Positions 54,177 through 61,701 of a DNA stretch of 64,000 nucleotides are shown one piece after another. The position numbers and the translations under genes are program-made. The DNA is taken from NCBI GenBank assembly GCA_947498325.1, contig CANMKE010000022.1:25817-89816 (forward strand), given 5' to 3'. Within the stretch, counting starts at the first letter, position 1, and every line of letters begins with the position of its first letter. The DNA is from an uncultured Persicobacter sp. (GTDB lineage Bacteria > Bacteroidota > Bacteroidia > Cytophagales > Cyclobacteriaceae). Under the pieces are notes generated by a model. That model worked only from the letters and a program-made list of their open reading frames with translations, ran no database searches and was not told the DNA's origin.

Positions 54177-54184
54177 CAAAAGTA
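54177..54184 (-). promoter_or_regulatory. possible -7 box of the GH28 lipoprotein gene
   Basis: TACTTTTG on the minus strand (54184-54177) matches TAnnTTTG exactly, 59 bases before the start codon. No well-spaced -33 TTTG was found. Confidence 0.3.
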
Positions 54185-54402
54185 ATCGTCTATACCCACC
54201 CATGAGGTGAAAAAACATCAAGATTGGTAGAGAAATAGGGCTTAGGCGTAACCGTAAGGGATAATCACAATTTTTATAATTGAAAACGATCGCCTTGGCA
54301 AAGAAAAGAAAGACCAATTTGTTCAATGGCAGGCGATCAGATCTCTCCAGGAAAAAGGCTTATATTCCATTTATAAATTGATGATCAAAATTTTAACTGA
54401 AC

Positions 54403-55443
54403 ATGAAAGTGAAACGTTCTACCTGGATCGTTAGAGCCTGCTTGTTGGTGGGCACGGTGACATCCCTGTTTTTTGTGCCCTGGCTATTGGTGAAAGCTTG
54501 GATTCTGCCATTGCCAGCCACAATTCAAGAACAATTGGAGGAGGCGGTTGGGCATGGTTTTGATGGCGTTATTGTTTATGTTGAGCAAAAGGGACAGCGT
54601 CCTCAACATTTTGCCGTAGGATGACACGACCGAAAAGCAAAAATACCCGCCAAACCTCACACGCTTTTTAAAATAGCAAGCATCAGTAAGCTTTACGACG
54701 CTGTAGCGGTTACAAAATTGGTCAGTGATGGCCGGCTCTCGTTGGATAAAACGATTTCAGATTACTTACCTGAATTATCTGATCGGATTGAAAACGCAGA
54801 CAAAATTACCCTCAATCTGTTGATTCAACATAAAAGTGGCATCCCCAATTTTACGGATACCCCCAATTTTTGGGCCAAGCCGACAAAAAATTATCAGGAA
54901 AGTCTGGCATTGATTTTAGATCAACCCGCCCACTTTTCGCCCGGAGAAGAGCAGGAGTATTGCAATACAAATTATCTGCTGATTAACAAGGTGATGGATG
55001 ATGTTTTGCAGGAGGATAATTTTCGCTTTAAGCAGCAGCGAATATTAGCACCACTGAATCTTCAGCATACCATTGCTTCTTTGGATCAGGTAGATATGGG
55101 GGAGGTCATGAGCGGTTACCATGTGGGTTATGCTGAGGACCTAAAGTCGAACGAACAGGGGATGTTGGCTACGGCACAGGATGTTGGAACGTTTATCAGA
55201 GCCTTGAATGACGGTGCTGTTTTTGATCGGCAGGAGGCAGCAATTTATGCCTCGCTTTAAAAATATGAGCACTCGGGCTGGGTTCCCGGATACCAAAGTT
55301 TTGCAAAATATGATAAAGACCTTGAGGCAGTTGTAGTGGCATTTTATAGTACCACGGATGCCAAACTGTATAACTGGAATTTAGCGGAAATTATTAATAG
55401 CAGGCTGATACGCATTCTTGAAAGGGAGCAAGTAAGGCCATAG
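54403..55443 (+). pseudogene. serine hydrolase (beta-lactamase/penicillin-binding family) broken by two in-frame stops
   Basis: A single reading frame of 346 codons runs from ATG 54403 to TAG 55443 but contains TGA at 54622-54624 (codon 74) and TAA at 55258-55260 (codon 286). Either side of the stops the frame continues without shift and with full family similarity. All catalytic motifs of serine beta-lactamase-like hydrolases remain: SISK at 93-96 (SxxK), YCN at 186-188 (YxN) and HSG at 290-292 (HxG). The N-terminus has one membrane segment (CLLVGTVTSLFFVPWLLV). The family acts on beta-lactams, peptides or esters; no substrate can be given. Two single-base changes would restore the gene (TGA from TGG, TAA from GAA, AAA or CAA), which suggests recent inactivation, or sequencing error. 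Confidence 0.82.
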
Positions 55444-55559
55444 TTTTGGAAGGCATGGCAAACGGCGACAAACGGAATGTCTTTGGATGAATATAAGTGG
55501 CGTTATGGGTGTTATCGATAGGCTGATAAAAAAAATTGATGGGATCAATTCAAACAATA

Positions 55560-55743
55560 TTAGTTCCAATTTTTTACAGTTTTCAGAGGCCATCATTTTG
55601 CTATCGGTATTGATTTGACGCTGAGAAAATAAGCCATTCCGGTATTTCCCACGGCACTCAATAATTTGTTTTAGTACTGCCCAGGTTTTTTGATCATGAA
55701 AATGAAAGATGATGCCCCAATTTATTGATAATAAAGCACTCAT
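55560..55743 (-). pseudogene. possible remnant of an IS5-like transposase
   Basis: On the minus strand a fragment of about 60 codons (from the Met at 55743) reads INWGIIFHFHDQKTW, then LFSQRQINTDSKMMAS. The layout (W...hF..W, then SxxxInTDSxxMxS) resembles the region around the first DDE aspartate of IS5-family transposases. The sequence downstream no longer matches, and no terminal repeats were seen. This is a similarity by eye and may be chance. Confidence 0.3.
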
Positions 55744-55983
55744 TCTCGGAATTTTTATGGATTTGACAATGGGCTGAGCGCCCTAAAAATCGCACTCTTT
55801 TGGTTTACCAATAGCAGGGGTAAGTGATTCTTTATCAAGCAATTCAAACAACCGGAATTAATCAGGGCATGCAAGCGGACTGTGCAGTGTTTAAACCCAA
55901 AATATAGACTTGCGAAAAATAATTGTTTTGCTTTATATTGAACCCTGAACAGCAAACAATAACCAACCTATTACCGAACCAAC
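55744..55983. other. intergenic region without recognisable gene
   Basis: About 240 bases between the transposase-like fragment and a small plus-strand gene. The final 60 bases are A/T- and C/A-rich and probably hold its promoter. Confidence 0.35.
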
Positions 55984-56193
55984 ATGCCTAAATTAACCAA
56001 ACTCAGTATTTGTGCATCCTTCTTGATGATGACCGCAGCAGGTTACTCTTACTTTCATAAATCTGCGGAAAGAAATGCCAAAATGCTAAAAGCTTCTACA
56101 TTTCTCCGTAAGCCATTATCGGCTAAAGGTCAGAGTAATGTGTATATCCCAGATTCATTATCGATCAATAACACTGATGCGGCAATAAAGTAA
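55984..56193 (+). CDS. small membrane-anchored or secreted protein of unknown function (69 aa)
   Basis: A 69-residue protein with an N-terminal hydrophobic segment (LSICASFLMMTAAGYSYF) that is either a signal peptide or a single membrane anchor, followed by a basic, then polar tail (AERNAKMLKASTFLRK). I recognise no family. A perfect terminator starts 22 bases after the stop and a plausible A/T-rich leader precedes the ATG, so it looks like a real one-gene unit. Size and composition also permit a chance ORF. Confidence 0.5.
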   Translation: MPKLTKLSICASFLMMTAAGYSYFHKSAERNAKMLKASTFLRKPLSAKGQSNVYIPDSLSINNTDAAIK

Positions 56194-56214
56194 GCTGATT
56201 AGTTTTTTGAGCAC

Positions 56215-56248
56215 AAAAACACCATTCATTGCAGGATGGTGTTTTTTT
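56215..56248 (+). terminator. rho-independent terminator of the 69-aa gene
   Basis: Arms AAAAACACCAT (56215-56225) and ATGGTGTTTTT (56236-56246), perfect, T-run to 56248. Confidence 0.85.
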
Positions 56249-56424
56249 ATGGAAGCAATTCTATTATTATCCTTTAATGGATCTTCTTGTTGTGATTTTA
56301 CTTTTTCTAAAACGCTTAATTCAAGCCTTTTATAAGACAGGTAGTAATAGTATTTAGGAAAACATCATCGAGTATATAATTTGTCTTATGTTAAATACAA
56401 TACTCAAAAAAATGAAACACTATT

Positions 56425-56473
56425 GGAGCGTGTTAAAAACTCACTTTCTTTCTGTAAGTTGCTAACACGCTCC
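56425..56473 (-). repeat. hairpin repeat copy E, possibly the GH3 terminator
   Basis: Perfect arms GGAGCGTGTTA (56425-56435) and TAACACGCTCC (56463-56473). Its minus-strand sequence aligns with the repeat family (GCGTGTTA ... AACTTA ... GTTTTTAACACGC). It lies 20 bases beyond the GH3 stop at 56494; a short T-rich stretch in the arm may help termination. Confidence 0.55.
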
Positions 56474-56493
56474 TATTATAGTGCCCACATATA

Positions 56494-58860
56494 TTAAATT
56501 AGCAAATCTGAATCATTAACATTCAGTGTAGTCGTTTCCTTCAGGTTAAACTGAACTGTTTTTAAATCTTTGTCTAAAGAGGAATTACCCACCATAACCG
56601 TGAAGGTTCCCTGCTCAACAATCCAGTTCATTTTTTGATCATAGAATGCCAAATCATCTTTACTGATCAAGAAGCGAACCTCTTTGGTCTCTCCTGCTTT
56701 CAAAGATACCCTTTGATAATGCTTCAACTCTTTTATCGGACGTGTAACCGAAGAATAATCATCGCGGATATACAGCTGAACCACCTCATCACCAGCAACA
56801 GGACCTGTATTTTTCACACTTACCGTTACTTTTAAATGGTCAGCAGCAGTAATTTCTTCTTTATCCAGCTTAGGTTGAGAGATCTCAAAATTGGTATAAG
56901 ATAATCCATAACCGAAGGCATACAACGGTGTGTTCGGGGTAAATCGGAAAGATTGATAGAAGTAAGAAGGTTTTTGGCTGTAATATACCTTTCCTTGCCC
57001 CACGGTACGAGGAATAGAGATCGGCAATTTACCTGAAGGATTTACTTCACCCAAAAGAATTTCTGCCAATGCCTGGCCACCGAAACTTCCCGGCTCCCAA
57101 GCTTCAATGGTAGCAGCAACATTTTCTTCAATCCAAGGCTCGCCAATCGGACGGCCATTGACATAAATGACAACTACGGGCGTTCCTGTTTTCTGAATTT
57201 TCTGCACCAATTCCAACTGACGTCCAACAAGATTGATGTGCGCACGATCTGTGTTTTCACCACAGGTTTTTTCTCTCCAGTGGTGACGCATCGAGTTTTC
57301 TCCTACCACCACAACAGCCAAATCTGCTTTCTTCGCTCTTTGAGCGGCTTTGTTCACTGCGCTTTCAGATACTTTATAAACCATCTGGCCGCAATCAAAA
57401 TAATCCAGATTGAACCCATATTTTGAGGACAGTTTTTCCAATCCCTGCTTTACTGTTACCACATGTTCTTCTGGCTGCGGAGAAGCCCAGTCACCCAAAA
57501 TAGTTTGGTTGTCAGCATTAGGGCCAGTGATAAAGATATTTTTGTATTTGTTAGTGTTCAATGGAAGGATATTGTCATTCTTCAACAGAATCACCGACTT
57601 GCGGGCAATTTCCAAAGCGGTCGCCTGATGCGCTTTGGTGAATACCTGCTCATCAATTTTGGATTCATCAACAAAAGGCTGCTCGAATAATCCCAGACGG
57701 AATTTAACTTCCAATATTTTAGCACAAGCTTCATTAATACGTGCTTCGCTCACCTTTCCTTCCTTCACCGATTCAAGCATCGACGGAACAAAAGCAGGAC
57801 CATGCATGTGCATATCCATGCCCGAGCTGATCGAAAGCGCGAAAGCGTCATCTTCATTTTCAGCCACATGATGCAAAGAATGCAAACGTTCGATATCCCG
57901 CCAATCACTTACATAGAAACCATCAAATCCATATTCCTTACGCATCAAATCCTGCATCAAAAAGGAGTTGCTATGACAAGGAATACCATTAATTTCATTG
58001 TGTGCCATCATGATCGAAAATACATTCGCCTCTTTAATTGCACGCTCATATGGAGGAAAATGAACCTCTTTCAATGTTCGGTAAGACAACTCCGTTGGAG
58101 CGGCATTTGTGCCGTTGATCGGCTCGCCACCACCCACAAGGTGTTTGGCGCAGGCAATAACCTTATCCCTACCTGTGAAGTCGCCCTGTTGCAAACCTTT
58201 AATCATCGCCACACCCATATTTCCTACCAAATAGGGGTCTTCGCCGAAGGTCTCCCCTACACGTCCCCAACGGGCATCACGTGCCACATCAATGTTTGGT
58301 GTAAAGGCCCAATGAGAACCGGTTGCACGCATCTCGTGGGCGGTTTCAACACTCATTTTTTCAGCCAAAGATTCCTGAAAAGTACTGGCAATACTAATGG
58401 AGGTTGGGTAGATCGTTGCTCCGACAGTCAAACCATTACCGTGGATGGCATCGATGCCTATGAGCAAGGGAATACCAAGGCGTGATTTTTTTGCAAGCGT
58501 CTGTAGTTCATTGGCCTCACTGGCGGTCAAAACATGTAAAAAGGAACCTATAAGCCCTTTTTCAGTCATATTCAGAACATCAGAGGAATGTATGCCAGGA
58601 TAAAAACCCAGCTGATCATTTGAATGTAATTCTTCAACAGTCAGTTCATCTTCAGCAATTCTCATATGGCTTGGACTCACCAGTTGGTTCATCTGAGCAA
58701 TTTTTTCCTCAAGGGTCATCCGACTCAACAGATCCTGTACCCGGGCATCAATGCTTGCGGTTGGATCTTTATAGACTTCGGCCTGTTCAGTATTAATTTT
58801 GGTACAAGACGAAAAAATAAATAACTGCAAGAATAATAGTAAAAAATAATTAGTTCTCAT
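56494..58860 (-). CDS. GH3 beta-glycosidase lipoprotein (BglX-like)
   Basis: A 788-residue lipoprotein GH3 (Cys19 in IFSSC). Domain 1 carries RVQDLLSRMTLEEKIAQM, PLLIGIDAIHGNGLTVGATI, the RWGRVGETFGEDPYLVG segment and the nucleophile Asp319 in FDGFYVSDWRDIERL. Domain 2 follows, and a C-terminal FN3-like domain (VSVKNTGPVAGDEVVQLYI) ends it. This long three-domain form is that of BglX-type periplasmic beta-glucosidases, different from the shorter GH3 in the SusCD operon. It probably releases glucose from beta-glucan or glucomannan oligosaccharides. It is the last of the minus-strand group, separated from GH97 by a hairpin, and may be transcribed alone. Confidence 0.93.
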   Translation of the reverse strand: MRTNYFLLLFLQLFIFSSCTKINTEQAEVYKDPTASIDARVQDLLSRMTLEEKIAQMNQLVSPSHMRIAEDELTVEELHSNDQLGFYPGIHSSDVLNMTEKGLIGSFLHVLTASEANELQTLAKKSRLGIPLLIGIDAIHGNGLTVGATIYPTSISIASTFQESLAEKMSVETAHEMRATGSHWAFTPNIDVARDARWGRVGETFGEDPYLVGNMGVAMIKGLQQGDFTGRDKVIACAKHLVGGGEPINGTNAAPTELSYRTLKEVHFPPYERAIKEANVFSIMMAHNEINGIPCHSNSFLMQDLMRKEYGFDGFYVSDWRDIERLHSLHHVAENEDDAFALSISSGMDMHMHGPAFVPSMLESVKEGKVSEARINEACAKILEVKFRLGLFEQPFVDESKIDEQVFTKAHQATALEIARKSVILLKNDNILPLNTNKYKNIFITGPNADNQTILGDWASPQPEEHVVTVKQGLEKLSSKYGFNLDYFDCGQMVYKVSESAVNKAAQRAKKADLAVVVVGENSMRHHWREKTCGENTDRAHINLVGRQLELVQKIQKTGTPVVVIYVNGRPIGEPWIEENVAATIEAWEPGSFGGQALAEILLGEVNPSGKLPISIPRTVGQGKVYYSQKPSYFYQSFRFTPNTPLYAFGYGLSYTNFEISQPKLDKEEITAADHLKVTVSVKNTGPVAGDEVVQLYIRDDYSSVTRPIKELKHYQRVSLKAGETKEVRFLISKDDLAFYDQKMNWIVEQGTFTVMVGNSSLDKDLKTVQFNLKETTTLNVNDSDLLI

Positions 58861-58889
58861 ATCGGTGACTTTTAGACTTTATCTTGGAA

Positions 58890-58897
58890 CAAAACTA
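58890..58897 (-). promoter_or_regulatory. possible -7 box of the BglX-like gene
   Basis: TAGTTTTG on the minus strand (58897-58890) matches TAnnTTTG and lies 29 bases before the start codon. No TTTG at the right spacing. Confidence 0.35.
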
Positions 58898-59003
58898 TTT
58901 ATTTTGTCAGGCTGGCATGTCCACGAATAGCTTAATTATGGTAAAAATTCATTTTACGCGCTTCTTTTTTACCTGAAAACATCACCATTGGTTTTAAATA
59001 AAG

Positions 59004-59046
59004 AAAGCAGGTTTCCCCATCTATGAACAATGGAAAAACCTGCTTT
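59004..59046 (-). terminator. terminator-like hairpin downstream of GH97
   Basis: Arms AAAGCAGGTTT (59004-59014) and AAACCTGCTTT (59036-59046), extended by an inner CCAT/ATGG pairing. On the minus strand CTTTATTT follows. It lies about 160 bases after the GH97 stop. Confidence 0.6.
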
Positions 59047-59208
59047 ATGGAATAATAAGTTTCACAATAATGATCGAGGAGTTCTAAAGGCCATGATTAT
59101 CTTGACCATTTATTTTTTTGCTTTGTAAGCAACAGCTGAATACACCTCTACAAAGAAATCTGTCTGATCTGCGGACAAATCAATCCCCCTTAATTTATTA
59201 TTCGGTTC

Positions 59209-61173
59209 TTATTTGGTCGTTTTGGTATTTGCCGCAGTAATTTTGGCCACAAAACCCCCATAAGGCATAATGTTCAGTGTAGCATTTTTAATTTCCCCAC
59301 TGCTGTCCTTTAACTTTCTTCCTTTATCTACCACCAAAGTAAGTTTACCCTGATCAGTAATCGCTTCAAAATCAATATGCCATTCTTTATTGACGCCTTC
59401 GCCATTAATCCCGGCAATATACCAGTCGCTGCCTTTACGTCGGGCAATCACTAAATCTTTACCTACCGCTCCCTGAAGGAGCTTTATTTCATCCCAGGCG
59501 GTTGGGAGGTGATTCAAAATTGTTTTGGTTTTTTCAGGTAAGGCACCAAATTGTTTTGGGCCATCCGCCAAATGTTGCCAGCCGGATTCAAAAACGATAC
59601 TCAGGGCCAATTCATGGGCCATGGTTGTTTTATGTTTCATCTTACCATTCGAAAACACTGTCGGCGTGTAATCCATCGGACCTACAATATTCCTTGTGAA
59701 TGGCAAAATACAATTGGCTACCGGTGCATTGTCGGGGAAGTTTTTACCAAAACCATAAACCTCTTCACCCCTTACCGCCTCCATCGTTAGCAGGTTCGGA
59801 TAAGTGCGTTCCCATCCACGAGGAATCGTGCAGCCATGAAAGTTTACCAGGATTTCAAAGTCTGCAGCATCTTCAAGAATCTCCGGATAAAGCTGCATGA
59901 TTTCCTGTTTATCAGATTGGAAAAAATCGATTTTAACCCCTTTGATGCCCATCTTATGAATGCGCTCAAATTCTTTTCGTCGGGCCTGACGGTTGTCCAT
60001 TAAGTCGCGTGGTGCTTCAGTGATGATATTGTGCTTTCCTCCCGAATTGTACCATAGTAAAAGGTTCACATTCTTGCTTTTAGCATATTCAACCAGCTTT
60101 TCAATATTACCATTGGCCATATTGTCCCAATTGGCATCAATCAACGAATAAGGCCAACCCATTTCAGCGGCAAGATCAATGTAAGGCACCAATTTCTGGT
60201 AGTCTTGCGGGCTGTCGTTATCGGTCAGCCAACTCCATGAGGCAGGTCCCGGCTTGATCCAATCGGTGTTTTTGATTTTCGATGCTGGCGCTAAACTTTT
60301 GACCAAATCGCAAGTAACCAAACTTGCCAAATTTTCATGGATGTTGATCACTCTCCACGGTGTTTGCCAAGGTAATTTACTCGACGGCTTTTGATCATAG
60401 TAACCATTGGCTTCGTCTTTATCTGGCCAGGCCAAAGCATATCGGCCATTTGGAGCATCTTTTTTAAGGTGCATTGCTGCATAGTTACCATCAAAGGGTC
60501 CTGCTTCAGAAAGTAAAACATAATGATTAGCCGTGTTGAACAATGCCGGGAAACACCAGCCATTTTTCATTGGCGATGAACTTCCGAGCGCATAAGGTTT
60601 ATACACTGCCTCATAAGCCGGTGACCATTGAGTCGCATCCTGATAAGGTTGCAACCAAGCCTCCCCACCCTGTGGAAAATAAAATTCACTCTGCTCCTCA
60701 AGGATGGTAACCTTATTGTCTGAACTTTCAGGGAAAAGATATCGGAAAGCGACCCCTTGTTCAAAAACTTTAACCTGGAATTTCACCAGCTGATCCTTTT
60801 CATTTTTAAAGGTGAAATTGCCCTGAGAATATTGATGGGAAACCTGAGATTGCTTTCCCGAAAGGAATTCAATATGTGCTGTCAATCGATCGTCTTTCGA
60901 GAATTCAGAAAGGGACAGTTTTTTCGCGAAATTACCATCACTTCGATTAATTCCTAATCGTGATTTCCCAAGGATGATTTGATCCTGAGCAAGTACTTCA
61001 TAGGCAAGCTCACCACTTTTTATATGAAGGATGAATGACAAACTTTTATCAGGATTATCAATCTGAATTCGTTTATCAGTAACTGATGCATTACCGCTGC
61101 AGCCAAAAAATAGGCTTCCTAAGCATAGCATAAAAATAGCGCGGACGGAAAAAAAATTTACAAGTGATTGCAT
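59209..61173 (-). CDS. GH97 glycosidase lipoprotein, retaining (alpha-galactosidase-type) group
   Basis: A 654-residue GH97 (SusB-family) protein with a lipoprotein signal (Cys25 in LFFGC; the Met at residue 15 is a possible start). Order: N-terminal beta-super-sandwich (about 35-280), (beta/alpha)8 catalytic domain (about 300-540) and C-terminal beta domain. The catalytic residue after GIKGVKIDFF is Asp416, not the Glu of inverting SusB enzymes, and Glu465 lies in LLTMEAVRGEE. An Asp nucleophile at this point marks the retaining GH97 group, whose characterised member is an alpha-galactosidase. It probably removes alpha-galactosyl branches together with the GH36 upstream. The 528-base gap to GH36 suggests a separate promoter. 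Confidence 0.9.
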   Translation of the reverse strand: MQSLVNFFSVRAIFMLCLGSLFFGCSGNASVTDKRIQIDNPDKSLSFILHIKSGELAYEVLAQDQIILGKSRLGINRSDGNFAKKLSLSEFSKDDRLTAHIEFLSGKQSQVSHQYSQGNFTFKNEKDQLVKFQVKVFEQGVAFRYLFPESSDNKVTILEEQSEFYFPQGGEAWLQPYQDATQWSPAYEAVYKPYALGSSSPMKNGWCFPALFNTANHYVLLSEAGPFDGNYAAMHLKKDAPNGRYALAWPDKDEANGYYDQKPSSKLPWQTPWRVINIHENLASLVTCDLVKSLAPASKIKNTDWIKPGPASWSWLTDNDSPQDYQKLVPYIDLAAEMGWPYSLIDANWDNMANGNIEKLVEYAKSKNVNLLLWYNSGGKHNIITEAPRDLMDNRQARRKEFERIHKMGIKGVKIDFFQSDKQEIMQLYPEILEDAADFEILVNFHGCTIPRGWERTYPNLLTMEAVRGEEVYGFGKNFPDNAPVANCILPFTRNIVGPMDYTPTVFSNGKMKHKTTMAHELALSIVFESGWQHLADGPKQFGALPEKTKTILNHLPTAWDEIKLLQGAVGKDLVIARRKGSDWYIAGINGEGVNKEWHIDFEAITDQGKLTLVVDKGRKLKDSSGEIKNATLNIMPYGGFVAKITAANTKTTK

Positions 61174-61634
61174 ATAAGATAGATTATAAATTACGCTATG
61201 CTATTTAATGAATATCAAAGATTTTACTGACGGCTCTCCACCATAAAAGGAGGACAAAAAATTATTTTATAAGGTCGCGGCAAATAGTTCGGACTTTATT
61301 GACCGGTCAGTCAAAAAAATAGGGCTGTTACGTCAGTGATTTTCACATTTAAGGTTCCATCAAATGATATTCGTTGCTCAATATTTATGGCATTAGTGCG
61401 TGTTAAAAATAAATCATAACGAAAATTCAACGGATTATTGAAGTGAAAATTCACCTCAAACGAATACCCCGATCTTTCAGAATAATTCAAATTATATATT
61501 CACACGCGCTATAATTCTTGCTGATTAAAAGCTGTGAATTTTAGCCAATGAAAATTTACAACAAAACAAATTTTGGTACCTAATGGAAGAAAAATCAATG
61601 ATGCAACAGCCCAATTAAAGAAACGGTCTTTATA
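61174..61634. other. intergenic region between GH36 and GH97
   Basis: About 460 A/T-rich bases that should contain the GH97 promoter. A weak partial match to the hairpin repeat (GTGCGTGTTAAAAA near 61397) and a CACACGCGCT near 61501 may be another decayed copy. No gene was recognised. Confidence 0.4.
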
Positions 61635-61689
61635 GTGCGTGTTTAAAAACTTACCATTCTACTTCGAATTTTAAGTGTTAAACACGCTC
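61635..61689 (-). repeat. hairpin repeat copy D, 3' of GH36
   Basis: Inverted copy of the repeat family: the outer arms GCGTGTTTAA and TTAAACACGC pair, and on the minus strand the core reads CTTAAAATTCGAAGTAGAA, close to CTTAAAATTTGCAGTAGAA of copy A. It lies 13 bases beyond the GH36 stop and may serve as its terminator. Confidence 0.65.
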
Positions 61690-61701
61690 TTAGGTTGATG
61701 A

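Noticed and set aside
54622..54624. TGA as a selenocysteine codon in the serine hydrolase
   Set aside because: The catalytic residue is Ser and lies elsewhere, no SECIS-like hairpin follows directly, and a second in-frame stop (TAA) cannot be explained this way.
57802..58485. 227-codon plus-strand frame inside the BglX-like GH3
   Set aside because: Antisense to an enzyme with full conserved motifs; composition is that of a shadow.
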